In this document: positions 21,122-30,080 of the stretch, piece after piece
Layout: each line of letters begins with the position of its first letter
Numbering within the stretch: position 1 is the first letter of the stretch
Source: Myroides oncorhynchi
Lineage (GTDB): Bacteria; Bacteroidota; Bacteroidia; Flavobacteriales; Flavobacteriaceae
DNA: 64,000 nt
Assembly (NCBI RefSeq): GCF_020905415.1
Contig: NZ_JAJJMP010000001.1
Span: 429,501-493,500 of the forward strand
Direction of reading: 5' to 3'
Translations under genes and position numbers: made by a program
Notes under the pieces: generated by a model
The model's input: the letters and a program-made list of their open reading frames with translations, nothing else
Told to the model about the DNA's origin: nothing
Databases searched by the model: none

Positions 21122-23572
21122 CTAATAGAAATCAACATTTGCCACTACCTTTACAGAACGATACTGTCCGATAGCCTCAAAGCTCTTTAATATTCTTCTA
21201 ATATTTTCTTTTGTCTTTACTAGTGGTACATTCTGAGGTATCTTAATTAAGATAACTCTGATATACTGATTGCGTATCCTATTAATAGCGGGCTCTTCCG
21301 GTCCTAACACTGGGATACCTAATTGTTCTTTTAGATTGTTATACAACCAAAACGAAGACTCTTTTAATTTCTCAAACTCTTTATGTCTTAAAGTCAACTT
21401 CACTAACCTATAGAAGGGTGGATACTTAAAATTATAGCGCTCATACATCTGTTCTTTGTACATCCCTATATAATCATAATGTGTTACTTGCTGTATGATA
21501 TTGTGATATGGATTAAAAGTCTGAATAACCACTTTTCCTTTTTTCTCCTTCCTACCAGCTCGTCCAGCCACTTGTGTCATCATTTGATAAGCACGCTCAT
21601 GCGCTCTAAAGTCTGGATGATACAGGCTATTATCTGCATTCATTATCCCTACTAAGTTTACATTATCAAAGTCAAACCCCTTCGCTAACATCTGCGTACC
21701 CACTAAGATATCTATCTGCCTCGCTTGAAAAGCCTCTACTAATTTCTCAAAGCCATACTTCCCTCGTGTTGTATCTTGATCCATACGTGCAATACGCTTA
21801 TTCGGATACAATTCCTTTAACTCTTCTTCTACCTGCTCTGTACCAAATCCCTTAGTGCTCAAATCAACACTATGACAGCGCATACACTGCTTAGGCATCG
21901 GCAATGTAAATCCGCAATAGTGGCATCTCAACTCATTTTGATACTTGTGATACGTCAAACTCACATCACAGTGTGGGCATTCTGGCACAGCACCACACGT
22001 CACACACTCAACCACAGGGGAGAATCCACGTCTATTCTGAAACAAGATAACTTGTTCCTCTAAAGACAACGCCATATTAATCTCATTGATTAACACATCT
22101 GAGAAATGCCCTGTCATCTGCTTGCGTTTATATTTGTCTTTTATATCAACTAGTACTACCTCTGGAAGTACGACATTTGTGAATCGCTTCATCAGCTCTA
22201 CTTTGCCATACTTACCTTGTGTCGCATTATAATATGTTTCTAAGCTTGGTGTTGCAGACCCCAATACTACTTTAGCTCCATGTTGTTTAGCTAAAATAAT
22301 TGCACTATCTCTCCCATGGTAACGAGGAGCAGGATCATGCTGTTTATAATTCCCTTCGTGTTCTTCATCTACCACCACTAATTGCAAATCTTGAAAGGGT
22401 AAGAACACAGATAATCGTGTACCAATAATCACTTTAGACTTTTCCGATTTATTCAAGACTTGATCCCAAACTTCTAATCGCTCACTAGGAGAATACTTCG
22501 AATTATACACTGCTACTTCATTACCAAAATAATTAGTTAACCTCATCATTATCTGTGTGGTCAACCCTATCTCTGGTAATAAGAACAATACTTGTCCTTC
22601 ATTAGCGATGTACTTTTCAATTAACTTTATATATACTTCCGTCTTACCTGAAGCAGTTACCCCATGTAGTAAGACCACATCTTTTGTCTCCAGTGATTGG
22701 CCTATTTCCCACAGCGCTTTACTCTGTTCATCACTTAACTCTATCACATCCTGTGTCGCATCACCGAAAATCACGCGATCTTGGTTTAGATAATATTCTT
22801 CAAATATTCCCTTAGTGATTAAAGCTTTTACTATAGCTGAAGTAGATTCTGACTCCTCTACTAACTGCTTTACAGTAATCGGCTTCTTGTGAACTGCATG
22901 CAACTGAAAATATTTCAAGATCATCTCTCTCTGCTTCTCAGAGCGAGACACTATCTCCATCAAGTCAGCTAAACCATTATCTACTAAATATTGCTCAGCA
23001 AGCTTTACATAGCGTATTTGCTTAGGCTTATATTTCTCCACCATCTCCTCTTGTAGGAAGATCATCTTTTTTTCGAGAAGCGAATTAATTACAGGAAATA
23101 CTTTCTTGCGATTCAGTATAGCGATAATCTCTTCTACCTTTAAGATAGACTGTACCTGAAGTGCTTCATAGATTAAATACTCTGCATCATCTAGATCGTC
23201 CGGACTTATCTTACTTACTGGGTTAAACTGTATAATAGTCTCACTCTCTAACAGTAGCTGTGACGGCATAGCACTCTTATACACATCTCCTATCGTACAC
23301 ATATAATAGTCTGACAGCCACTTCCACAGTACTATCTGCTTCTCTGTCACCACAGGAGTAAGATCTATAATCTCATTAATCTCTTTCGCCTCGTAGTATT
23401 CAGGTAATCTATGATGCTTCTCGATCACCACAGCCGTATATACTTTTGAACGACCAAAAGGAACAGCTACTCGCATACCCACCTGGATAAACTCATATTC
23501 TGCCTCACTTACTGTGTAAGTAAACGTAGGATCTAACGCCAATGGGACAATAACCTCAACAAAGTAATTCAT
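21122..23572 (-). CDS. priA: Primosomal protein N' (replication restart helicase PriA)
   Basis: Reloads the replisome at stalled forks. The 816-residue protein has the N-terminal 3' DNA-end binding domain (MNYFVEVIVPLALDPTFTYT), Walker A at 304-311 (GVTASGKT), Walker B DEEH at 402-405 and two zinc sites formed by Cys523, 526, 532, 535, 550, 553, 563 and 566. The helicase C motifs (ILVGTQMLAKGFDF; QVAGRAGR) are present. It is longer than the E. coli enzyme (732), with extra residues mostly before the helicase core. It is followed by the DMP19-like gene. Confidence 0.97.
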   Translation of the reverse strand: MNYFVEVIVPLALDPTFTYTVSEAEYEFIQVGMRVAVPFGRSKVYTAVVIEKHHRLPEYYEAKEINEIIDLTPVVTEKQIVLWKWLSDYYMCTIGDVYKSAMPSQLLLESETIIQFNPVSKISPDDLDDAEYLIYEALQVQSILKVEEIIAILNRKKVFPVINSLLEKKMIFLQEEMVEKYKPKQIRYVKLAEQYLVDNGLADLMEIVSRSEKQREMILKYFQLHAVHKKPITVKQLVEESESTSAIVKALITKGIFEEYYLNQDRVIFGDATQDVIELSDEQSKALWEIGQSLETKDVVLLHGVTASGKTEVYIKLIEKYIANEGQVLFLLPEIGLTTQIMMRLTNYFGNEVAVYNSKYSPSERLEVWDQVLNKSEKSKVIIGTRLSVFLPFQDLQLVVVDEEHEGNYKQHDPAPRYHGRDSAIILAKQHGAKVVLGSATPSLETYYNATQGKYGKVELMKRFTNVVLPEVVLVDIKDKYKRKQMTGHFSDVLINEINMALSLEEQVILFQNRRGFSPVVECVTCGAVPECPHCDVSLTYHKYQNELRCHYCGFTLPMPKQCMRCHSVDLSTKGFGTEQVEEELKELYPNKRIARMDQDTTRGKYGFEKLVEAFQARQIDILVGTQMLAKGFDFDNVNLVGIMNADNSLYHPDFRAHERAYQMMTQVAGRAGRKEKKGKVVIQTFNPYHNIIQQVTHYDYIGMYKEQMYERYNFKYPPFYRLVKLTLRHKEFEKLKESSFWLYNNLKEQLGIPVLGPEEPAINRIRNQYIRVILIKIPQNVPLVKTKENIRRILKSFEAIGQYRSVKVVANVDFY

Positions 23573-23829
23573 ACTAACAATACTGCTTTTTAGAAATCAA
23601 TAACCACAAAGATAAACTCTTTCTTTTTATCTCATCTCTTCAGTATCGCATTCGCTCTTATTTATCTCAAAATAGGGAGAAGTGAAAGATACTATTATAC
23701 AAACCTATGTTGATACGCCTCTCTACTATTGTACATTAATAATATAAAATACTTACATCTTAAAATAGGTTCCAAAACATTATAGTAATCGTCCCTACCC
23801 TTGTATCTCAAGAGCACATCAATCATATA

Positions 23830-24213
23830 TTAAACCTCAAACACCCCAATATAAACCAATCCATTAGACAATCTATCACTAGTAACCACCTCTAAATCAT
23901 CATTAAAATAATATAGCATTGTATTTGCCTCATTGATACCTTTTGATAAACATAAATTATAAATATCCTCTAACATACCTGAAGCACCTATTATCTCATC
24001 TACTGCAGCTTTTAGCGATAGATTAATTGCAGAGTAATATACTCCTATGTGATCTTCATCATACCAATTTAACCCAATATCTCTATCAAATTGACTCCCA
24101 CCAACATCTAATTTCACTCTTACTTTATCAACTTCTAAATATTGATTAAAGTCCTCTTTACTTCCTATAAAGGTTCCTATCCATACATGAATATGGGTCA
24201 TCGTATTTTCCAT
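23830..24213 (-). CDS. Imm22-like immunity protein
   Basis: Small acidic protein of 127 residues. The start THIHVWIGTFIGSKEDFNQYL and the later IGLNWYDEDHIGVYY fit immunity protein family 22 (DUF4284, WIGxF signature, then a YDED-like motif), which neutralises polymorphic toxins. No toxin gene is in the window, so it would be an orphan. Residues 1 and 5 are both Met and either may start translation. It lies downstream of a second small acidic gene with a 139-base gap, and after priA by 257 bases. Confidence 0.65.
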   Translation of the reverse strand: MENTMTHIHVWIGTFIGSKEDFNQYLEVDKVRVKLDVGGSQFDRDIGLNWYDEDHIGVYYSAINLSLKAAVDEIIGASGMLEDIYNLCLSKGINEANTMLYYFNDDLEVVTSDRLSNGLVYIGVFEV

Positions 24214-24352
24214 AAACTAATCTATAAATATAAATGGTGGATGCTCACTATCTCTGTATTTTATCTGAGTTGTGTTCTAGAATACTTATTAATGATCAAT
24301 TCAAACACATAAATATCGCTTTCCATTTTTCTAACTTTTATATTATCCCTAT

Positions 24353-24838
24353 CTACTTTAACTCCTTAAACACCCGTTCAGCAGACACCTTCATTTCTTC
24401 ATCTGACAGTAATTTCTCGAGTATCTCTTTTTTTTCGTTTACCTCAAGTGAACGTACTAAAGAATCAAAAGCACTATATCTATAATCTATATCTTGTGTT
24501 TTATCAACAACAACTTCTTTCACATAATCCACTATAAAAGAATATGACATAAAATTCACAGTCGTCATCACAGCATACTCCTTTACCTCATCATCTGAAC
24601 TAGTCGTTAGTACAGTATATAAACTACTTACTATGCTGTCTTTATAACCAATCGGAATATCGTATAATTCTAAAATCTTCAACACCTCTATTCTAGCTAA
24701 GTCAAACTCTTCTTCATCAAGTAGAATAGTATTATACAAATCCCACTTGGAATCAATATCCTCCCACTCAAGTTCTTTTATATATTCTACTTTCTCCCAA
24801 TCTGTTTTAGCATAATAACATTCTTCTATATTCATCAT
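24353..24838 (-). CDS. HEAT-repeat-like small acidic protein, possible immunity protein
   Basis: Protein of 161 residues, strongly acidic and all-helical, built of paired helices (EEFDLARIEVLKILELYDI; DEVKEYAVMTTVNFMSY; IDYRYSAFDSLVRSLE; MKVSAERVFKEL) as in short HEAT-repeat proteins. Proteins of this size and charge are common in toxin-immunity loci, and its neighbour is an Imm22-like gene. No catalytic motif is visible, and the immunity role is inferred only from context. Confidence 0.6.
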   Translation of the reverse strand: MMNIEECYYAKTDWEKVEYIKELEWEDIDSKWDLYNTILLDEEEFDLARIEVLKILELYDIPIGYKDSIVSSLYTVLTTSSDDEVKEYAVMTTVNFMSYSFIVDYVKEVVVDKTQDIDYRYSAFDSLVRSLEVNEKKEILEKLLSDEEMKVSAERVFKELK

Positions 24839-25194
24839 ACCTCAGTATTAAAATTAAACTTTTTATCTAATATAATGGGGGTATAGTGATACCCTACCGC
24901 TGTGTATCAACAGCACGTGACGTCTACACCAATAACTACAATACTTTAAAAACAATTCACTCTTGTCTATTTAACATATCTAAAAATACTATTATTTACT
25001 ACTTGCTACTACAGTTTTCTACTATTTTTTACTAAAAACAGCTCTTTATAGGGGTATTAACTAAAAAAGTGTAGTACTTTTTTTGAGACCAAAAAAAACA
25101 CAATATATTGATAATTAAGCAATTACATAATACATGCAAAAAAACTAGATAAAGCATACCTTCATAATCCCAGTATTAATCATACTTTATGCTA

Positions 25195-25300
25195 ATTCCT
25201 TCAACACTTCTTCAACATTACTACAAGAATGCTCTATAAAACCAGTTCTTTGTTGAAGAACTCTTGAAGAGGTCTTGTCGCACTCTTGAAGAGCTAAACA
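25195..25300 (-). repeat. R2 dispersed repeat, copy 1
   Basis: Read on the minus strand, GACAAGACCTC and TCAAGAGT, then a TTTATAG stretch, then TTGAAGAAGTGTTGAAG recur in the same order at 40629-40715 with substitutions and small gaps. The copy lies in an intergenic region and contains several CTCTTCAAGAG-like inverted words. No coding potential is evident. Confidence 0.55.
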
Positions 25301-25336
25301 CATAAATGATATTTTGATATCTTCTGTATGGGCACA

Positions 25337-25370
25337 AAAAAAAGGCCACTAACTTGCGTTAATGACCTTG
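25337..25370 (-). terminator. Terminator after the DUF2147 gene
   Basis: AAGGCCACTAAC and GTTAATGACCTT pair with two mismatches. On the minus strand the stem runs into a T run. It lies about 70 bases after the stop. Confidence 0.7.
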
Positions 25371-25437
25371 TATTTTAAGCCTTACTCTTTTTTATTATTT
25401 TAAACGATGTTTAAAAATCTAACTTTTCGACTACTGA

Positions 25438-25863
25438 CTATAGTTTTTTCCAAGTTTGTGTTCTTCCCATAAGCGATATTCCAATATAACCTCTTACATC
25501 TAGTTTATCTACTCCGTTTAGCTTCACAGTACACTTATACTCTTTTCCACTTTCAGGATCAGTGATTCTACCACCAGAGTACTCATTGCCTTTCTTTTCT
25601 AAATCTTTTATTATAACAAGTCCTTCAATAGGCTTTCCTTTATCACTGCCTGTACAGTTATCACATTTAGGATCTGCCTTAGACGGATTTAATAGTTTTA
25701 TTACTTTGCCATAGTACTTCCCTCCTTTTTCATAGATTTCTATGATAGATTTCTCCTTACCTGTGTTATCATCAATGGTTTTCCACTTACCTACGATACT
25801 CTGAGCTTGAGCTGATATTGATACTGCTAATACAAGTATCAGTGTTGTTAAAAAATTCTTCAT
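25438..25863 (-). CDS. DUF2147-family secreted protein
   Basis: Exported beta-rich protein of 141 residues. The signal peptide (about 1-20) is followed by the DUF2147 pattern (SIVGKWKTIDDNTGKEKSI, YGKVIKLLNPS, then CDNCTGSDKGKPIEGLVII, TDPESGKEYKCTV). The family has a lipocalin-like barrel and no settled function. It sits 38 bases after the YihY-family gene in a leftward run nadC, yihY, DUF2147. Confidence 0.88.
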   Translation of the reverse strand: MKNFLTTLILVLAVSISAQAQSIVGKWKTIDDNTGKEKSIIEIYEKGGKYYGKVIKLLNPSKADPKCDNCTGSDKGKPIEGLVIIKDLEKKGNEYSGGRITDPESGKEYKCTVKLNGVDKLDVRGYIGISLMGRTQTWKKL

Positions 25864-25901
25864 AGTTTCGGGTTATTTTAGTTGTTATGAATCAAATATA
25901 G

Positions 25902-26801
25902 CTATTTTTTTGACTTTAATTTATTTATAGTCAAATTTAATTCAAAACCTAACAATAGAATCATACAGTTAATCCACAGATAGAACATCACCACTAATAA
26001 TGTTCCAATAGACCCATATAGTTCGTTATATCTAGCAAATCGCAACACATATACCCCGAATAGGTATGAGGTTAAAATATATAGTATCGTAGTAAATACT
26101 GACCCGATAGAAATAAACGACATTTGCTTAGTTTGTTTGGCTCCGAATTTATACAATACAGAAGTAGTAGTTAATACCACTAATAATAAAAAGATACTTC
26201 TAGACCACTGAATAAGCAAAGAATTCAAATGAAACTTATACATAAACACTTCTAATGTAACAAAGAAAGCTACTGAGAAAATAACTAAAATAGCTAAACA
26301 TACAGATAACACTAATGCTACTAAATACTGACGAACAATATTACGTGACACAATAATGTGATAAGAAGACTCAAAGCCTCCTATAATCGCAAATACACCA
26401 TTAGTCATTAAGAAAATTGACAATAGAAAACCCGAAGACAACAGCGATCGATAACTGTTATTCATAATATCGGTCAGAATGGACTCTACTGCGTCAAAAG
26501 TAGTTGGTGGTACCGAACTAGCAATGAATTGCATAAAATCTACCTGAAAATTATCTATAGGTATGTAAGGAATAAGATTAAGTATAAATAGTGCAAAGGG
26601 AAATAAAGCCATAAAAAAGCTGAAAGCAATAGATCCTGCTCGATAGGAGAACGCTCCTTTTATAATACCTAATAGATACAGCTCTATTAAATCATAGAGT
26701 GAATATCCCTCTAACACCTTAAATCGGATGCACTTTAGCGACCGGACTATAGCATTAAGGATAGGTATCCTATCTATTCTTTCTTCTATTTCCTTTGACA
26801 T
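25902..26801 (-). CDS. YihY/BrkB-family inner-membrane protein
   Basis: Multi-pass membrane protein of 299 residues with six hydrophobic segments. The family marks GAFSYRAGSIAFSFFMALFP near residue 55, ILTDIMNNS and the terminal LYGSIGTLLVVMFYLWI are clear. Older databases name it ribonuclease BN, but that activity belongs to another protein, so no enzymatic role is claimed. It is located between nadC and the DUF2147 gene on the same strand. Confidence 0.9.
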   Translation of the reverse strand: MSKEIEERIDRIPILNAIVRSLKCIRFKVLEGYSLYDLIELYLLGIIKGAFSYRAGSIAFSFFMALFPFALFILNLIPYIPIDNFQVDFMQFIASSVPPTTFDAVESILTDIMNNSYRSLLSSGFLLSIFLMTNGVFAIIGGFESSYHIIVSRNIVRQYLVALVLSVCLAILVIFSVAFFVTLEVFMYKFHLNSLLIQWSRSIFLLLVVLTTTSVLYKFGAKQTKQMSFISIGSVFTTILYILTSYLFGVYVLRFARYNELYGSIGTLLVVMFYLWINCMILLLGFELNLTINKLKSKK

Positions 26802-26892
26802 TATTCCTTTTATCTATTGTTAAACTTTTTTTAGGATGTAATATACAAGGATATCACTTTAGCAACGCTTCTTTATTTAAACTATCTAATAA

Positions 26893-27753
26893 CTATAATA
26901 CTGCTTTTAAACTCAAGTCCATATTATATACTGAGTGAGTCAAAGCTCCTGAAGAGACATAGTTCACACCACATAATGCATACTCTCTAACTGTACTTTC
27001 ATCTATGTTACCCGAAGATTCTGTCTGACACTGATCTCCTATCAGTGCTACAGCCTCTCGTGTCATCGCATAATCAAAATTATCAAGTAAAATACGGTGT
27101 ACATTATCACACGCTAAAATTTGTTTTACCTCATCGATACTTCTAGCTTCTACTATTATCTTTAACTCTTTATTATTCTCTTTTAAATACTGATTCGTTT
27201 TATCTATAGCTTCTTTAATCCCTCCAGCAAAATCAATATGATTATCTTTCAGCATAATCATATCGTAAAGAGCAAAACGATGGTTCTCTCCACCAGCTAT
27301 CTTCACAGCCCACTTCTCTATCGCACGTATACCTGGTGTAGTCTTACGAGTATCTAATATCTTGGTATCAGTACCTTCTAATAAGTTTACGAAAACTCGT
27401 GTCTTCGTAGCTATAGCACTCATGCGTTGCATAGCATTAAGCATTAATCGCTCTGCCTTTAGAATAGATTGAGACGAACCTGACACATATAATATAATAT
27501 CCCCCACTTGCACTTTGGCACCGTCGTTAATACATACCTCTACTATTAAAGTAGGATCTACAAACTCTAATACCATCTTAGCAAACTCTACACCTGCTAT
27601 ATATCCATCTTCTTTTACTAATAATTTTGCCTTACCTGTGGCGATAGCAGGAATACAAGCTAAAGAGCTATGGTCACCATCACCTACATCTTCACGTATT
27701 GCATTTGTAATAATTATATCTAGTTCTGCCTTAAATTGTGCTTCTGAAATCAT
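26893..27753 (-). CDS. nadC: Nicotinate-nucleotide pyrophosphorylase (carboxylating)
   Basis: Forms nicotinate mononucleotide from quinolinate and PRPP in de novo NAD synthesis. The 286-residue protein has EDVGDGDHSS near the N-terminus, KILDTRKTTPGIRAIEKWAV, GGENHRFALYDMIMLKDNHI and the IVEARSIDEV barrel strand. The start codon lies 12 bases past a hairpin with a T run that may terminate or attenuate transcription coming from the DJ-1 gene. Confidence 0.96.
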   Translation of the reverse strand: MISEAQFKAELDIIITNAIREDVGDGDHSSLACIPAIATGKAKLLVKEDGYIAGVEFAKMVLEFVDPTLIVEVCINDGAKVQVGDIILYVSGSSQSILKAERLMLNAMQRMSAIATKTRVFVNLLEGTDTKILDTRKTTPGIRAIEKWAVKIAGGENHRFALYDMIMLKDNHIDFAGGIKEAIDKTNQYLKENNKELKIIVEARSIDEVKQILACDNVHRILLDNFDYAMTREAVALIGDQCQTESSGNIDESTVREYALCGVNYVSSGALTHSVYNMDLSLKAVL

Positions 27754-27758
27754 GTTTA

Positions 27759-27821
27759 AAAAAAATTTGCGATGCTAAAATAAGAAATGTTTTACCAAGT
27801 CTCATTATAGAACATCGCAAA
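27759..27821 (-). terminator. Hairpin with T run just before nadC (terminator or attenuator)
   Basis: TTTGCGATG (27766-27774) and CATCGCAAA (27813-27821) are perfect 9-bp arms around a 38-base loop. On the minus strand the second arm is followed by eight Ts, ending close to the nadC ATG. It may end the DJ-1 transcript or attenuate nadC. Confidence 0.55.
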
Positions 27822-27842
27822 CTATGTATCTTATGGTACAAA

Positions 27843-28418
27843 CTAACCTATAGTAATACCTAACATTCTATAGAATTCTCGAAGAATATCAGGATGCCCA
27901 GGCCATGCTGGCGAGGTAACTAAATTACTGTCTACTACAACCTTATCTACTCCTACTTCTTTATATGTACCTCCTGCTAGAGTGACGTCTGGTCCTACTG
28001 CAGGATATGCCGTTAAGGTTCTTCCTTTTAAGACACCTGCAGGAGTTAATACCTGAATCCCGTGACAAATAGCTGCTACAGGCAAATTCTTCTCAAAGAA
28101 ATATTTCACAAAGTCAATCACCTTGCTATTTAGACGTATATATTCAGAAGAACGCCCTCCACAAATATACAATCCGTCATAGTCTGCTATTTTAACTTCG
28201 TCAAAAGATTTATTGATTACAAAGTTATGTCCTCTTAATTCTGCATAAGTCTGATAACCCACAAAGTCGTGTACTGCTGTAGCAATAACCTCATTCTTAT
28301 TCTTTCCTGGACAGACTACATCTACCTTTACACCTACTGATAATAATGCCTGATAAGGAACCATCACTTCATAATCTTCTACGAAATCTCCTGCTAACAT
28401 TAAAACTGATTTTGCCAT
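27843..28418 (-). CDS. DJ-1/PfpI-family protein
   Basis: Class I glutamine amidotransferase-like protein of 191 residues. The nucleophile elbow is AAICHG with Cys118 and His119, and Glu15 occupies the conserved acidic position (AGDFVEDYE). Such proteins act as glyoxalases, deglycase-like stress proteins or proteases; the sequence does not decide between them. It appears to be a single gene or to precede nadC, 89 bases away across a hairpin. Confidence 0.88.
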   Translation of the reverse strand: MAKSVLMLAGDFVEDYEVMVPYQALLSVGVKVDVVCPGKNKNEVIATAVHDFVGYQTYAELRGHNFVINKSFDEVKIADYDGLYICGGRSSEYIRLNSKVIDFVKYFFEKNLPVAAICHGIQVLTPAGVLKGRTLTAYPAVGPDVTLAGGTYKEVGVDKVVVDSNLVTSPAWPGHPDILREFYRMLGITIG

Positions 28419-28571
28419 AACTACTATTTTTGATTATTATTTTTCTAATATAAGCCTTTACAGATGTTTTTTAATGGATAAATCAAAAAAAATCTGATAA
28501 CTAATCACTCTCATCTTACTTTTTAGTATTTTTAAACAAAATCCTAAAAGCAATTTAAAACAATTGACCTT

Positions 28572-29072
28572 ATGAAAACAAAAATCGCCATGTTAGCATT
28601 ATTTCTAACTTCGCTAGTTAGCTGTAACCAAAAAGTAGCACCAACTCAAAGTGTAAAAGTAGCAGACTTGTATTCTATAGAAATACCTGGAACATTTGCT
28701 ACAATACAAGATTTGTATCCAAATGCGGATTTACAATACGGAAATACATTCAAACAAATGTATATCGTAACAACACATGAAGATAAAAAAGAAACTGAAA
28801 ACTTTGATTATTTTGTAAATAAAAACTTAAGTAGTTATAACAAAAGACCTAATTATGAAGTGATTAGTCAGGAGGATATCCGTATTAATGGTATTACAGG
28901 TAAGAGATATGAGCTCAAGATGTCACAAGATAAAGATATGATGTACATGATACAGGTAATGCTAGATGGTAAAAAAGCTAATTATCAATATATAACATGG
29001 ACTACAGGTGATAATAGTCAAGCTCAAAAAGACAACTTTCTAAATACTTTAGCTACTTTTAAAGAACAATAA
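28572..29072 (+). CDS. Hypothetical lipoprotein, possibly PsbP-like fold
   Basis: Lipoprotein of 166 residues with the signal MKTKIAMLALFLTSLVSC (Cys18). The mature part reads like a single beta-sandwich domain (LYSIEIPGTF near 39; IRINGITGKRYELKMSQD; KANYQYITWTTG; NFLNTLATFK at the end), a layout seen in PsbP-like bacterial lipoproteins. That similarity is weak. It is read in the same direction as the azurin gene, 123 bases upstream. Confidence 0.6.
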   Translation: MKTKIAMLALFLTSLVSCNQKVAPTQSVKVADLYSIEIPGTFATIQDLYPNADLQYGNTFKQMYIVTTHEDKKETENFDYFVNKNLSSYNKRPNYEVISQEDIRINGITGKRYELKMSQDKDMMYMIQVMLDGKKANYQYITWTTGDNSQAQKDNFLNTLATFKEQ

Positions 29073-29145
29073 TATTTTAACAAAAATTAAGCATTGCTAA
29101 CTATAAAGTGATGTTATTTATCGTACCTTTATAGTACTCAAAATG

Positions 29146-29161
29146 AGTGCTTAAAAGCACT
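29146..29161 (+). promoter_or_regulatory. Small inverted repeat in the azurin leader
   Basis: AGTGCTT-AA-AAGCACT lies 34 bases before the azurin ATG. It has no T run, so it is not a terminator. An operator or mRNA hairpin is possible. Confidence 0.3.
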
Positions 29162-29195
29162 TTAAAAATGTAATTTAAGAAATATTAAAACAATT

Positions 29196-29708
29196 ATGAA
29201 AAGATTAAACTTAGCTCTAGCTGTATTAGCAACAAGTACAATGTTATTCTCTTGTGGTGAGAAAAAAGCAGATACTACAACTACACCAACTGAAACTCCA
29301 GCTGAAACTCCAGTTACTCCAGAAGAAGTAACAGGTGTTCAAATCACAATCAATGCAGGTGATGATATGAAATTTGATCAATCAGAGATTCGTGTTCCTG
29401 TAGGTGAAAAAGTTACTTTAACTTTAAAACATACTGGTAAAATGGAGAAAGCAATTATGGGACATAACTGGGTGTTATTAAAACCTGGAACTGACATGAC
29501 TGCTTTTGCTACTGATGCTGCTCAAGCTGCAGATACAGATTATATTCCTGCTAAAGACAGTGATAAAATCGTAGCTCATACAAAAACTCTTGGTGGTGGA
29601 CAGTCTGAGACAATTGAATTTACAATCACAGAAGCGGGTACTTATGACTTCTTATGTACATTCCCTGCTCACTTCGCTTTAATGCAAGGTAAGTTAATCG
29701 CTGAATAG
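29196..29708 (+). CDS. Azurin, lipid-anchored blue copper protein
   Basis: Electron carrier of 170 residues. A lipoprotein signal (Cys20) is followed by a Thr/Pro/Glu linker (about 25-45) and a cupredoxin domain. All type 1 copper ligands are present: His90 (MGHNWVL), Cys154, His159 and Met163 in FLCTFPAHFALMQG. A lipid-anchored azurin would shuttle electrons at a membrane surface, perhaps to a cytochrome c oxidase or peroxidase; no partner is encoded nearby. A strong terminator follows. Confidence 0.95.
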   Translation: MKRLNLALAVLATSTMLFSCGEKKADTTTTPTETPAETPVTPEEVTGVQITINAGDDMKFDQSEIRVPVGEKVTLTLKHTGKMEKAIMGHNWVLLKPGTDMTAFATDAAQAADTDYIPAKDSDKIVAHTKTLGGGQSETIEFTITEAGTYDFLCTFPAHFALMQGKLIAE

Positions 29709-29735
29709 TATATACTTTTAAGCCTAATAATATTC

Positions 29736-29767
29736 AAGGAGTTGTTTTTAAAACAACTCCTTTTTTA
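29736..29767 (+). terminator. Azurin terminator
   Basis: AAGGAGTTGTTTT and AAAACAACTCCTT pair perfectly and are followed by a T run, 27 bases after the stop. Confidence 0.9.
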
Positions 29768-29772
29768 TTTAG

Positions 29773-29873
29773 CTCGAAATCAACGTTAGCCAAATACTAC
29801 AAAGCAATTCTGCTTCAGACCTATTTTGTATACTTGATTTTATTTACCTGTCTATTACTTATTTTGGGTTTAA
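29773..29873 (-). repeat. R1 dispersed repeat, copy A (internally deleted)
   Basis: This copy is in reverse orientation relative to copy C. It shares GTTAGCCAAATACTACAAAG and GCAATTCTGCTTC at one end and CCTGTCTATTACTTATTTTG with the GGGTTT tip at the other. The middle of the unit is missing, which leaves about 100 bases. It lies directly after the azurin terminator. Confidence 0.8.
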
Positions 29874-30027
29874 ACAAAGACTCGCTCAGGTAACTGCACA
29901 ATCTAACATTCTCTTATTTACATCTTTTTTAATTGCTTTAATTCAAAAATGAAAGCACAAAATATGTTAAAAGTTAGTAATCTTAGCTTTTTTACATCAA
30001 AAAACGTAGTCATTTTTTTCTGACTAA

Positions 30028-30058
30028 TTGGTTATTCATAATTTACAGTGTATCTTTG
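30028..30058 (+). promoter_or_regulatory. Promoter of the YceI lipoprotein gene, TTG-N20-TATCTTTG
   Basis: TTG at 30028-30030 and TATCTTTG at 30051-30058 match the Bacteroidota consensus at standard spacing, 22 bases before the ATG at 30081. This placement supports the start at 30081, because an upstream in-frame ATG (30048) would lie inside the minus-7 box region. Confidence 0.75.
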
Positions 30059-30080
30059 TTTCAACAAATTAGCATATAAA

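Larger units (their letters stand above)
24839..25437. other. Gene-less interval upstream of the immunity-like pair
   Basis: This 599-base AT-rich stretch contains no convincing gene on either strand. It holds a small inverted repeat (GGGTATAGTGATACCC near 24881), an R2 repeat copy (25195-25300) and the terminator of the DUF2147 gene. Confidence 0.7.

Noticed and set aside
24234..24485. Plus-strand frame overlapping the HEAT-like gene
   Set aside because: Antisense to a better supported acidic helical protein; Phe/Ser-rich composition typical of a complement frame.
24881..24896. GGGTATAGTGATACCC inverted repeat as a possible operator
   Set aside because: Single short palindrome without a promoter or gene start at a suitable distance. 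Kept only as a remark in the interval entry.
25902..26801. Ribonuclease BN activity for the YihY-family protein
   Set aside because: The name comes from an old misassignment; the sequence is a multi-pass membrane protein with no nuclease motif.
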